Origin: Glaciibacter superstes DSM 21135
GTDB lineage: Bacteria > Actinomycetota > Actinomycetes > Actinomycetales > Microbacteriaceae
DNA length: 64,000 nt
Direction of reading: 5' to 3'
Assembly: GCF_000421145.1 (NCBI RefSeq)
Contig: NZ_ATWH01000007.1
Location: 62,001 to 126,000, forward strand
Positions 38,759-46,952 of this stretch are shown here, piece after piece. The notes beneath the pieces are model-generated. The model did not search any database and was not told the origin of the DNA. It worked only from the letters and a program-made list of their open reading frames with translations. How positions within the stretch are numbered: the stretch's first letter is position 1; every line of letters starts with the position of its first letter. The position numbers were made by a program, and so were the translations under genes.

Positions 38759-40330
38759 CTACTCGGCGGAGAGACGTGATCCGTGCCACAGCGTCGACTC
38801 GCCGGGAGCGCCCCCGACAACAGACGACAATGTGCTTCGCCACTCGGCCAGCCGCGGCTCTGGAGAGTCGTCGATCTGGCGCCCGGTCTCTCGGTAGTTG
38901 ACCAGGGTGTGCGCAGGGAGCGGAGAATGGGCCGGGGGCTCATCGATCGCATAGACCTCGCGGCGCACCAGCAGGTGGGCATTGCCGGCATCCGTCACTT
39001 CGCGGGCCGCGCCGCCGAGCGCCGGAACCAGGTCGTCGGAGTGCGCGACCTGCACCATCGGAATCTCCGGGGGAACCTCGACTTGGCCGGCCGGTGCGCC
39101 GAACGTGGCGACCATGACCGTGTTGAAATCTCCGGATGCGGCCAGTTGCGCCGCGATCAGCCCGCCCTGTGAGTGGCCGACCTGAACGACCGGGTCGCTC
39201 GGCTGCACGCCCGCCTCGCGCATCGCCAGTTCTACGGCGTGATAAGAGCCGGAGCCCTGCTCGGCGACCGCTGCGACATTCGACGTGAGGTCCCATGGCT
39301 GGTCCCCAGCCACCGGATTCCACTCCGCAGTGCCGCCGACGTAGACCACCCAGCTCGGCGCGGCCGGGTCGCCATAGCGTTCGATGCGCACCTGCGGGCC
39401 CGTTTCGGAGACCGAGGGGATGCGATCGGCCAGGTCCCCGAGGCCGGCGGGCGGCGTCGCCCGGCTCGCCGCGCCCTCCCTCCGCACGGCGACCCCGGTC
39501 TCCCTGAACGGGCCGAACGGTCTGGCGAGCCAGAGAATGCCGGCCGCCGAGGTGGACACGCCGAGCACCCTCAGCCCGTCATCGCCGAGGGCAAGCGCCA
39601 GCGGAAGCGGAAGGCCGACCACCCCGGTTCCGACGTCGTCGATCGACGAGACGAGCACCCGCACGATCTGCACCAGCAGCGGGTTGGTGAGCGCGCGCGG
39701 GTTCTTGGCCAGCCAACCGGCGAAACCGGCCTGCGCGGGCGTTCGCTCGCCACCGCGAGCGGGCGACGACGTGGAGGCACCCGCCGGGCCGCCTCCGCCC
39801 CGCGTCACTTTGGCTCCGGCTCCTGCCCCAGCCCCGTCTCCGATCCCTGTTCCGGCCCCGAGTCTGCCGAGGAGCCAAGCCAACCCACCGGCCGTCAGCA
39901 GAGGAATGGCCATCACCACCAGCAGTGGCAACAACCTCGCCAGTGCCTGGCCGGCGGCCGCGCCAGACACCCTGGCGAACAATTCCGCCATCCGTTCTGC
40001 CTCGCCGTACCCTTCGGCCGCGCCGACCAGCGAATCTGCCAGCTCACCACTGAGTTGCTCGAGGTCGCCGATTGCCGCGGCGGCCTCGAACACCCGCCAG
40101 CCGACATCATCACTGCTCCATCCGGGCGCCGGAGACGAATCAAGGCGACGGATGCGTTCGAGTTGCGTCTGCCACACGACCGAATCCGTGTGCAGCACGC
40201 GCATCATCGCGGCGTGCGCGAGCAACTCATCTGTCGCCACCATGCTCGAGCCGCCGCCGGAGACGACCAGACCGCCTGCGGCATCGGCCGGACCGTCGCC
40301 GCTGCCGGTGCCGGTCACGCTGCCGCTCAC
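38759..40330 (-). CDS. WXG100-partner-like protein with C-terminal lipase-type alpha/beta hydrolase
   Basis: A 523-residue protein with two parts. Residues ~1-130 are mostly helical (DELLAHAAMMRVLHTDSVVW, then VFEAAAAIGDLEQLSGELAD), followed by hydrophobic helices (LLPLLVVMAIPLLTAGGLAW) and Gly/Ala/Pro linkers. Residues ~320-520 form an alpha/beta hydrolase with GHSQGG (Ser387), an acid in HSDDLVP (~432) and His in AHTLVNYRETG (~474). Helical N-terminus plus enzymatic C-terminus next to a WXG100-like gene is the layout of type VII secretion substrates. The GTG start overlaps that gene's stop (GTGA). No ESX ATPase is in the window, so secretion is inferred. Confidence 0.7.
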   Translation of the reverse strand: MSGSVTGTGSGDGPADAAGGLVVSGGGSSMVATDELLAHAAMMRVLHTDSVVWQTQLERIRRLDSSPAPGWSSDDVGWRVFEAAAAIGDLEQLSGELADSLVGAAEGYGEAERMAELFARVSGAAAGQALARLLPLLVVMAIPLLTAGGLAWLLGRLGAGTGIGDGAGAGAGAKVTRGGGGPAGASTSSPARGGERTPAQAGFAGWLAKNPRALTNPLLVQIVRVLVSSIDDVGTGVVGLPLPLALALGDDGLRVLGVSTSAAGILWLARPFGPFRETGVAVRREGAASRATPPAGLGDLADRIPSVSETGPQVRIERYGDPAAPSWVVYVGGTAEWNPVAGDQPWDLTSNVAAVAEQGSGSYHAVELAMREAGVQPSDPVVQVGHSQGGLIAAQLAASGDFNTVMVATFGAPAGQVEVPPEIPMVQVAHSDDLVPALGGAAREVTDAGNAHLLVRREVYAIDEPPAHSPLPAHTLVNYRETGRQIDDSPEPRLAEWRSTLSSVVGGAPGESTLWHGSRLSAE

Positions 40331-40644
40331 GAGCCGGCCGCCAGCCCGGCGATCTCGCGGTGCACAGCGTCGAGCGCGTCGTCGAGCAGACGCTGGGCCC
40401 GGCTCAGACGGCGCGTGAGATCGTCGCGCTTGGAGCTGTATGCGCGCTGCGCGTCGGAACGCCACGCCGGATCAATCGCCGCGGATCGATGCCTCATCAG
40501 GGATGCGTCGACCTCGTCTCTGACCGCGGCCAGCCGCATCCGCTGTTCACGTAATGCCGCCAACCGCTCGGCCGCGCGCTGGGCCGCGCCATCGAACGCG
40601 CTGTCGAACCCGGCGTCGAACCCGCGCGTACCTGCTCCGTCCAC
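40327..40644 (-). CDS. WXG100-like small helical protein
   Basis: A 105-residue, almost wholly helical protein: AAQRAAERLAALREQRMRLA then VRDEVDASLMRHRSAAI, a turn with PAWRSDAQRAYSSKRDDL, then RRLSRAQRLLDDALDAVHRE. The W at the turn followed by SDAQRAY is close to the WxG-to-YxxxD pattern of Esx/LXG partner proteins, with W-R replacing W-x-G. Its gene is fused by a 4-bp overlap to the lipase-like gene. It may be a chaperone or co-secreted partner for it. Start at MDGAGTRG. Confidence 0.6.
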   Translation of the reverse strand: MDGAGTRGFDAGFDSAFDGAAQRAAERLAALREQRMRLAAVRDEVDASLMRHRSAAIDPAWRSDAQRAYSSKRDDLTRRLSRAQRLLDDALDAVHREIAGLAAGS

Positions 40645-40773
40645 TCGTCACCTCACCCGGCACCTCTCGAGACTGGCGGCGCGGCTGCCCGAGTGGGGCC
40701 GAATTCTCGAATCTGTGCACTTCTGGCGAATTCCGTGGGTGTGGAGGAGCTCAAACTGCTCCACAATAGAGGA

Positions 40774-41301
40774 ATGACTTTTGCGGCGCTCAGCCCCGAT
40801 GAGTCGACACCATTCCGGATCGTATTTGTCTGCACCGGCAATATCTGCCGGTCGCCGATGGCAGAAGTGATGCTTCGTGACCTGGTCACACGCTCCGGAC
40901 TTGGCCGGCTCATCACCACGAGCTCCGCCGGCACCGGCGACTGGCACGTCGGCGAACAGGCGGACGCCCGCACCATCACCGCGCTCGCGAAACGCGGTTA
41001 CGACGGCAGCCACCACCGCGCGCGGCAGTTCGACCCGGCCTGGTTCGCCGACCTCGACCTCGTCGTGGTGCTCGATCGTTCCCAGGAACGAATCCTGCGC
41101 AATTGGGCCGGCACCGAATTCGACCGCGCCAAAGTGCGGCTGCTGCTCAGCTTCGACGCCGAACAGGCGGCCCTGCGCGACGTTCCAGACCCCTACTATT
41201 CCGACGATGCGCTCTTCGACTCGGTATTAGGCATGATTGAGAGAGCAAACCATGCGCTCTTCAAGCAGCTCGCACCCGCAATCAGACAGGGAGTCCGATG
41301 A
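40774..41301 (+). CDS. Low-molecular-weight protein tyrosine phosphatase
   Basis: A 175-residue LMW-PTP. The P-loop CTGNICRSP places the nucleophile at Cys20 and Arg26; the general acid is in DVPDPYYSDD. This DPYY ending separates phosphatases from ArsC-type reductases, which need additional redox Cys. It dephosphorylates tyrosine (or arginine) phosphate. The start at MTFAALSP follows GAGG; upstream in-frame codons are shadow-like. Its stop overlaps purB by 4 bp (ATGA), so the two are co-translated. The promoter region toward the WXG100-like gene has sequence resembling the repeats at 33570. Confidence 0.9.
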   Translation: MTFAALSPDESTPFRIVFVCTGNICRSPMAEVMLRDLVTRSGLGRLITTSSAGTGDWHVGEQADARTITALAKRGYDGSHHRARQFDPAWFADLDLVVVLDRSQERILRNWAGTEFDRAKVRLLLSFDAEQAALRDVPDPYYSDDALFDSVLGMIERANHALFKQLAPAIRQGVR

Positions 41302-42680
41302 GTCCTCTACCCCCGCAGGTCCTCAGTCCGCTCGACGGCCGCTACCTGGCCGCCGTCACCGAACTCGGCGAGTACCTGTCGGAGGCAGGCCTCAACCGTG
41401 CCCGCGTGCAGGTCGAGGTCGAGTGGCTGATCGCCCTCACCGACCGTGGGCTGTTCGGTTCAGCCGCGCTTGAGGCCGAGCAGAAAGCCGCCCTGCGGGC
41501 GCTGGTCACCGACTTCGGGCAGGCAGAGATCGATGAACTGGCCACGCTGGAGGCCACGACCCGCCACGATGTCAAAGCCGTCGAGTACCTGGTGCGGCGA
41601 CGCCTGTCGAGCCTCGGACTCGATCACATTGCCGAGCTGACACACTTCGCGGCGACCAGCGAAGACATCAACAACCTCTCATACGCCCTCACTGTCAAGC
41701 AGGCCGTGCACGAAGTGTGGCTGCCGAAGTTCGGCGCCGTCATCGACACGCTGCGCAACGCAGCAGAGGACTACCGGGCAGACGCGATGCTGGCTCGCAC
41801 TCACGGCCAGCCCGCGACGCCGACCACCGTGGGCAAGGAAATGGCCGTCTTCGCGCACCGGTTGCAGCGCATCCGTTCGCAGGTCGAGGCCAGCGAGTAC
41901 CTCGGAAAATTCAGCGGCGCCACCGGAACCTTCGCCGCCCACGTCGCCGCAGATCCTTCCGCCGACTGGCCGACCATCTCGCGGGAGTTTGTTGAGAGCC
42001 TCGGGCTCGGTTGGAACCCGCTGACCACCCAGATCGAGTCGCACGACTGGCAGGCAGAACTGTATTCGCGCGTGTCGCACGCAAACCGGGTGCTGCATAA
42101 CCTGGCGACGGATGTCTGGACCTACATCTCGATGGGATACTTCCGTCAGATTCCCCAGGCCGGGGCCACCGGTTCCTCCACGATGCCGCACAAGATCAAC
42201 CCGATCCGGTTCGAGAACGCCGAGGCGAACCTTGAGTTGTCGAGCGCGATTCTCGATTCGCTGGCAGCGACGCTGGTGACCTCACGCCTGCAGCGTGACC
42301 TGACCGACTCGACGACCCAGCGCAACATCGGCGTGGGCTTCGGGCACTCGCTGTTGGCGTTGGACAACATCCTGCGCGGATTCGGGGAGATCGACCTCGA
42401 TCGCGAGCTGCTCGCGGCGGATCTCGATGCCAACTGGGAGATTCTCGGCGAGGCGATCCAGACCGTCATCAGGGCGGAGGTGACCGCGGGGCGTTCGAGC
42501 ATCGAGGACCCGTATGCGCTGCTCAAGGAACAGACCCGCGGCAAGCGCATCGGCCAGGAAGAGTTGGCCAGGTTCGTATCGGCCCTCGAGATCGGTGATG
42601 CCGCCAAGGCGCGGCTGCTGGAGCTCACTCCTGGCCTCTACGTCGGCCTCGCCGACCCGCTGGTCGACCACCTGGGCTAG
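41298..42680 (+). CDS. purB: Adenylosuccinate lyase
   Basis: A 460-residue fumarase/aspartase-superfamily enzyme acting twice in purine synthesis (SAICAR and adenylosuccinate cleavage). The fold signature GSSTMPHKINPIRFENAEAN contains the catalytic loop, TSEDINNLSYAL and MLARTHGQPATPTTVGKEMA give the substrate site, and RHDVKAVEYLV is characteristic of PurB. The long form (456-460 aa) matches the E. coli-type class. The gene is translationally coupled to the phosphatase. It is followed by a strong hairpin at 42740 facing the convergent nucleoside-salvage operon. Confidence 0.96.
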   Translation: MSPLPPQVLSPLDGRYLAAVTELGEYLSEAGLNRARVQVEVEWLIALTDRGLFGSAALEAEQKAALRALVTDFGQAEIDELATLEATTRHDVKAVEYLVRRRLSSLGLDHIAELTHFAATSEDINNLSYALTVKQAVHEVWLPKFGAVIDTLRNAAEDYRADAMLARTHGQPATPTTVGKEMAVFAHRLQRIRSQVEASEYLGKFSGATGTFAAHVAADPSADWPTISREFVESLGLGWNPLTTQIESHDWQAELYSRVSHANRVLHNLATDVWTYISMGYFRQIPQAGATGSSTMPHKINPIRFENAEANLELSSAILDSLAATLVTSRLQRDLTDSTTQRNIGVGFGHSLLALDNILRGFGEIDLDRELLAADLDANWEILGEAIQTVIRAEVTAGRSSIEDPYALLKEQTRGKRIGQEELARFVSALEIGDAAKARLLELTPGLYVGLADPLVDHLG

Positions 42681-42739
42681 CTGCCCGCACCCGCTCGCCG
42701 CTCCCCACCGCTCCCCACACGCCGTTTCGGCCGACCACA

Positions 42740-42797
42740 GTGACCTTTCCGGTCGAGTGCGCCCGTTCCGCGGGTCACTCTCGACCGGAAAGGTCAC
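42740..42797. terminator. 18-bp perfect hairpin between convergent purB and deaminase genes
   Basis: GTGACCTTTCCGGTCGAG (42740-42757) and CTCGACCGGAAAGGTCAC (42780-42797) are perfect reverse complements around a 22-nt loop. It lies 60 bp after purB and 39 bp after the deaminase stop, a bidirectional terminator position. Its core is shared with the hairpin at 29050. Confidence 0.8.
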
Positions 42798-42835
42798 ATT
42801 CGCTCATGCCTGCGCCGGCATGACCGGTTCGGGCG

Positions 42836-44164
42836 TCATGACTCGCTGACGGCGGCCTGGGCAACGGCAGCAACGGCGACGAGGTCGTCGAGCGCACGGG
42901 CTTCGTCAATGGTCTGGAGAACCCGGTCCCTCATCACGATGCGTCCGTTCACAATGGTGTGCTGCACATCTGACGCACCCGACCCGTAGACGACGGCAGA
43001 CCACGGGTCAACGCCGGGCGCCGCACCGAGCGTGTTGGTGCGCACTACCTGCAGATCGGCGACCATGCCGGCCTCGAGCGTTCCCACCTTCTGTAGTCCG
43101 AGACCACGCGCGCCGTCGACAGTGCCGAGGCGAATCGCACGTTCCGCGCTGATCAGGGTGGGATCCTCAGCGACCCCCTTGTGCAACAAAGCTGCCATCC
43201 GGGCGGCCTGGAACATGTCGAGCATGCCAGCGGATGCCGCACCGTCGGTTCCGAGGGCGACCGCAGCGCCGGCCTGCAGCAGCTGCGGCACCCGGGCTAC
43301 TCCGCAACCAAGCTTCAGATTTGACACGGGGCAGTGCGCGACGGTGGAACCCGCATGCGCGATGGCGATGATCTCAGCGTCGGTCAGATGAACCGCGTGG
43401 GCCAGGACGGTTTGCGGGCCGACCAGGCCGGCGTCGGCCAGCACAGCCACTGGACGGTCATTGTGCAATTGGTTGACCAGGGCAAGCTCGCCGCTGCTCT
43501 CGGATGCATGGGTGTTGATGCGTGCGTCGAACCGGGCGGCCAGGGCGCCGATCCGTTCCAGCTGATTCGTGTTGAGGGTATATGTCGAGTGCGGCATGAC
43601 CCACAAGTCTTCGTCGGGGCGATCATGCTGGTTCTCCGACAGGATCGCTTCTGCGCGCTCGAGCATTCCTTCGAAATCGCGACCCTCCGGGTCGGCGTCT
43701 CCCATGAAGGTGGGGCCGTTCAACAGCCGGAACCCGATCTCACGAGCAGCACGGCGCGCTGCCTGCGGAAACCAGTACATGTCGAGGGCGGTCGTCGTGC
43801 CGCCGGCGATGCACTCAGCCATCGCCGCGCGGGCTCCGACCGTCACCATGTTTTCGTTGAGCGACCGGAGCTCGGCACGGACCAGGCGGTCGAGGAACTC
43901 TTCAAGCGTGACGTCGTCGGCCAGCCCCCGGAAGACATTCATAGCCAGGTGGGTGTGCGTGTTCACCCATCCCGGCATGACGGTGCATCCCGGGCTGTTG
44001 ATGATCTCGGCAGCCCGGTAGCGGCCGAGAATCTCCTCCTTCGTACCGACATCCTGAATCACACCGCCCCGGATCACGACAGCGCCGTTCTCGATCACCG
44101 TGCTCGCCGCATCCATCGCGAGCACCGTTCCACCGGTCAGGATCAGGTCGACCTGTGTGGTCAT
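42836..44164 (-). CDS. MTA/SAH-deaminase-like amidohydrolase
   Basis: A 442-residue metal-dependent amidohydrolase in the 5'-methylthioadenosine/S-adenosylhomocysteine deaminase (TrzN/AtzB) group. Metal ligands: HTHLAMNVFRG (two His), the His of NTHASESSGELAL, and HCPVSNLKLGCGVARVP with the final Asp in ALGTDGAASAG. Context suggests it converts the adenine moiety of an imported 5'-modified nucleoside to hypoxanthine. Its ATG overlaps the nucleoside phosphorylase stop by 4 bp. It is the last gene of the leftward operon and ends at a hairpin. Confidence 0.87.
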   Translation of the reverse strand: MTTQVDLILTGGTVLAMDAASTVIENGAVVIRGGVIQDVGTKEEILGRYRAAEIINSPGCTVMPGWVNTHTHLAMNVFRGLADDVTLEEFLDRLVRAELRSLNENMVTVGARAAMAECIAGGTTTALDMYWFPQAARRAAREIGFRLLNGPTFMGDADPEGRDFEGMLERAEAILSENQHDRPDEDLWVMPHSTYTLNTNQLERIGALAARFDARINTHASESSGELALVNQLHNDRPVAVLADAGLVGPQTVLAHAVHLTDAEIIAIAHAGSTVAHCPVSNLKLGCGVARVPQLLQAGAAVALGTDGAASAGMLDMFQAARMAALLHKGVAEDPTLISAERAIRLGTVDGARGLGLQKVGTLEAGMVADLQVVRTNTLGAAPGVDPWSAVVYGSGASDVQHTIVNGRIVMRDRVLQTIDEARALDDLVAVAAVAQAAVSES

Positions 44165-44919
44165 GCGATGACCGAGGGCCGTTCGGGGAGCGCCACCAGG
44201 GCATTCAGGCTGACGGTGATTCCCCGGCTGACGCCGTCGGCAACGACGGAGCGGTGGGGGTCGTAACCGGTGGTTTCGACCAGTTCGTCTGCCGCGGACC
44301 CGTCGATGACCACAGCGCCTGCCGCCCGCACTCCGCGGGTCGACGCGAGCACCAGAAGGGCAGAGAGTTCCATCTCGATCGCGAGTACACCGAGCTCCAC
44401 GTAGCCGGTGAGGCCAAGGTCGATGACGCCGGGGTAGAAGGCCGCCCTGGTCCACACCACTCCGCGGTGGTGAGGTGCTTCTTCTTCACCCGCTGCCTGG
44501 GCGAGAGCAATAACGAGCTCAGCGGCCGACGCGGCCGGGTAGCTCTCTGGCACCAGCTGGTGCGTCACCCCGTCGTCGCGCACGCAGGACTCGGCGATGA
44601 TGAGGTTGCCGTCGTTGATGCCTCGCTGCAGCGACCCGGCGGTTCCCAGCCGGATGAGCGTGTTCACTCCCGCATCCATCAGCTCCTGGAACTGGCAGAT
44701 CGCTCCTGCGCCGCCGACGCCGTGTGAGGAGACGATGACCTCCGTGCCTTTCCAGGTGCCGCGGAATGTGCGATATTCGCGCTGGTGCGCTACCTCCTGC
44801 ACATTCTCAAGCTGCCGGGAGATCCTCTCAGCGCGGAACGGGTCGCCGACCACGAGGGCCCGAGTGGGCATGCCCGTCTTGGGGATTCCGGTGACCGGGA
44901 AGGTCTCAATCTGGCTCAT
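44161..44919 (-). CDS. Purine/uridine-type nucleoside phosphorylase (NP-I family)
   Basis: A 252-residue NP-I phosphorylase. Phosphate and ribose contacts are suggested by VVGDPFRAERISRQLE and RLGTAGSLQRGINDGNLIIA, and the base/ribose-binding AIEMELSALLVLAS Glu-Met-Glu motif is intact. It splits a nucleoside with phosphate to base plus (deoxy/5-thio)ribose 1-phosphate. In this operon it would act on the deaminated nucleoside (5'-methylthioinosine or similar) and pass the sugar phosphate to the MtnA-like isomerase. AAGGAG precedes the ATG; 4-bp overlaps on both sides. Confidence 0.9.
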   Translation of the reverse strand: MSQIETFPVTGIPKTGMPTRALVVGDPFRAERISRQLENVQEVAHQREYRTFRGTWKGTEVIVSSHGVGGAGAICQFQELMDAGVNTLIRLGTAGSLQRGINDGNLIIAESCVRDDGVTHQLVPESYPAASAAELVIALAQAAGEEEAPHHRGVVWTRAAFYPGVIDLGLTGYVELGVLAIEMELSALLVLASTRGVRAAGAVVIDGSAADELVETTGYDPHRSVVADGVSRGITVSLNALVALPERPSVIA

Positions 44920-45992
44920 GCGTTCTCCTTCGGGTAGTGCGAGTCTGCGTTGTGCGAGTCTGCGTAGTACGAGTCCATGTCGAGCGGTGCGAAGCGGCCA
45001 CGGTCGGTGGCGATCGTGCTCACGAATCGTGGGGGCGTCGCGTCGAATGCCGGGTAGATCCCTGACACACGATGGGATGCCGTGCGGGCACCGAGCGTGT
45101 GGAGCACCTCGTCGCCGTTGCGGTCTTCCATTTCCACATCGGCGATCACCCTGGCCTCGGCGTCTGGAGCGTGCACGAGGGCGATATACGGCACGCCGAG
45201 AGCGTGCGCAGCGAGGGCGATCTGCAGCGTGCCCACCTTGTTGACCACATACCCGTCCATGGTCACCCGGTCCGCGGCGGTAATGAACAGGTCCACTTCG
45301 CCGCGCGCCATCAGGTGCGCGGGCATGGCGTCCGTGATGAGGCGGGTCGGCACGTCCATTTCGGCCAGGCTCTCCGCGGTCAGGCGGGCACCCTGAAGGT
45401 AGGGGCGGGTCTCGGTGCAGATCGCCTGGATCTTCTTGCCCGATTCCAGCACTGCGGCGACGGTCTGGGTGAGGTATGACTCCGCCCAGCAGTGGGTGAG
45501 GATGGTGGCGCCGTCTGGGATGAGTTCGGCGGCAAACTGGCCGAGGCGGTAGCTGCGCTGGTGGTAGCTGTCGCTCGCCGCGACAGCGGCAGCGGTGATC
45601 GTCGGAGCCAGATCCTCCCCGCGTGACAGCGTTGCGTCTGCGACGCCGAGGAGAGCCGTGACGACCTCGCGAATGTGATTGTTCGTCTTTCGAGTCGCGA
45701 TCAGCCTCTGGCCGGCGGCGTGGATCGCCGTGCGGCGGCCGTCAACCGTACTGGCGTCTTTATCGGCCGCTTGGGCGGCAAGCATCATTCCGCCCGCTGC
45801 CGCAAACCACGGCCCGCTGCTCTGGGTGACCATCTCCTCGATGGCACGGGCGACGTCTTCCGTGGTGCGGCACTCCACCCACACCTTCTCAAAGGGGAAG
45901 ACACGTCGGTCGAGTATGCGCACCACGTCGCCGTCGAGCAGAACGCTCTGGGCGACAAGCGTCGGCTGTGATGCGAGTATGTCATGAGACAT
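44916..45992 (-). CDS. MtnA-like aldose-1-phosphate isomerase (eIF2B-alpha family)
   Basis: A 358-residue isomerase of the MtnA/ribose-1,5-bisphosphate isomerase branch of the eIF2B family. Active-site candidates are Cys168 (TILTHCWAES) and Asp241 (ITAADRVTMDGYVVNKVGT); RTETRPYLQ-like ETRPYLQGARLTA is the MtnA hallmark. Canonical MtnA has HCNTGAL after the Cys strand; HCWAESYL here differs and may alter the 5-position pocket. It would convert 5-methylthioribose 1-phosphate or 5-deoxyribose 1-phosphate to the ribulose 1-phosphate. Start at MSHDILA after GGAG. The C-terminal YYADSHNADSHYPKENA is repeat-like and dispensable. Confidence 0.85.
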   Translation of the reverse strand: MSHDILASQPTLVAQSVLLDGDVVRILDRRVFPFEKVWVECRTTEDVARAIEEMVTQSSGPWFAAAGGMMLAAQAADKDASTVDGRRTAIHAAGQRLIATRKTNNHIREVVTALLGVADATLSRGEDLAPTITAAAVAASDSYHQRSYRLGQFAAELIPDGATILTHCWAESYLTQTVAAVLESGKKIQAICTETRPYLQGARLTAESLAEMDVPTRLITDAMPAHLMARGEVDLFITAADRVTMDGYVVNKVGTLQIALAAHALGVPYIALVHAPDAEARVIADVEMEDRNGDEVLHTLGARTASHRVSGIYPAFDATPPRFVSTIATDRGRFAPLDMDSYYADSHNADSHYPKENA

Positions 45993-46950
45993 GGTTTTCT
46001 CCTTGGGAGACGGTTGCCCTGGTTGCAGGGTCGGTGGGGACGGGTGGCGTGGCGCCACCACCGGATGGCGCAGGGCTGTTAGTGCCCCGCGCACGACGGA
46101 CGGTCAGCGTGCGCCGGCGCACGCTGACCAGAACGAGTGCTGCCAGCGTGATCACGTACGGTGCGGCGGTGGTGAACTGAGACGGGAGTCCGAGGCCCTG
46201 CAGACGGAAGCCGACCGCCTCCGTCACTGCGAAGAGCAACGCCGCCACCAGCGTTCCGATCGGAGCTGCCTGGCCGAGCATGACGACGACCACTGCAACC
46301 CAGCCACGCCCGGCGGTCATGTTCTCGGAGAAGAGCACCACGTTCCCCAGCGCCAACTGGGCGCCGGCCAATCCGCACAATGCACCGGATGCGAGTACCG
46401 CGGCGTGCTGGTATCGCTTGGTATTCACACCGAGGCTGCGTGCAGCGCTGGGGGATTCCCCGACGCCTTGCAGCCGGAAGCCCCACACGGTTCTGCGGAG
46501 GAACACGACAAAAATGGGAACCAGGGCCCACGACAGGTAGGTAAGGGGCGACTGGCTGAGAAAGATCGGCAAGCCGTCGAGCGCGGGATCCTGGAACGTG
46601 CCCTGCGCCCCGAGTACCGTGCGCACAAGGAATGAGGTCAGGCCGACGGCGAGGAGATTGAGCGCGATTCCGACGATGATCGCGTCTGCGCCCAGGGTCA
46701 CCGATGCGAACGACAGAATCGCGGCCATCAGCATCCCGGCGATAACCGCGGTGATGACGCCGATCCAGGCGTCACCACCGAACCAGCTCCCAGCGACCGC
46801 CGCAAAGCAGCCAACCAGCATGAAACCCTCGAGGCCGATGTTGAACACCCCTGCCTTCTCGCAGAGCAGGCCGCCCAGGGCAGCGAGGAGAACCGGTGTC
46901 AGGGCACGCATCACTGACTCGAGCAAGGCAAGGTCGAATATCTCAGTCAT
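45982..46950 (-). CDS. Nucleoside ABC transporter permease (YufQ/NupQ-like)
   Basis: A 322-residue branched-chain/BMP-type permease with about nine membrane helices. GGLLCEKAGVFNIGLEGFML and SLGVNTKRYQHAAVLASG, the EAA-like coupling segment, are clear. It forms a channel with the adjacent permease for substrates delivered by the BMP lipoprotein. The start follows the other permease by two bases; the last codons overlap the isomerase start by 11 bp. The C-terminal ~30 residues are a Pro/Gly-rich cytoplasmic tail. Confidence 0.9.
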   Translation of the reverse strand: MTEIFDLALLESVMRALTPVLLAALGGLLCEKAGVFNIGLEGFMLVGCFAAVAGSWFGGDAWIGVITAVIAGMLMAAILSFASVTLGADAIIVGIALNLLAVGLTSFLVRTVLGAQGTFQDPALDGLPIFLSQSPLTYLSWALVPIFVVFLRRTVWGFRLQGVGESPSAARSLGVNTKRYQHAAVLASGALCGLAGAQLALGNVVLFSENMTAGRGWVAVVVVMLGQAAPIGTLVAALLFAVTEAVGFRLQGLGLPSQFTTAAPYVITLAALVLVSVRRRTLTVRRARGTNSPAPSGGGATPPVPTDPATRATVSQGENHVS

Positions 46951-46952
46951 GG

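Noticed and set aside
39173-40777. Plus-strand open frame of 534 codons opposite the lipase-like gene
   Set aside because: Arginine/alanine-rich shadow; the minus strand has a complete catalytic triad and an overlapping partner gene.
42836-44164. Deaminase as a guanine deaminase or triazine hydrolase
   Set aside because: Metal motif alone cannot decide, but adjacency to a phosphorylase and MtnA-like isomerase favours a nucleoside deaminase.
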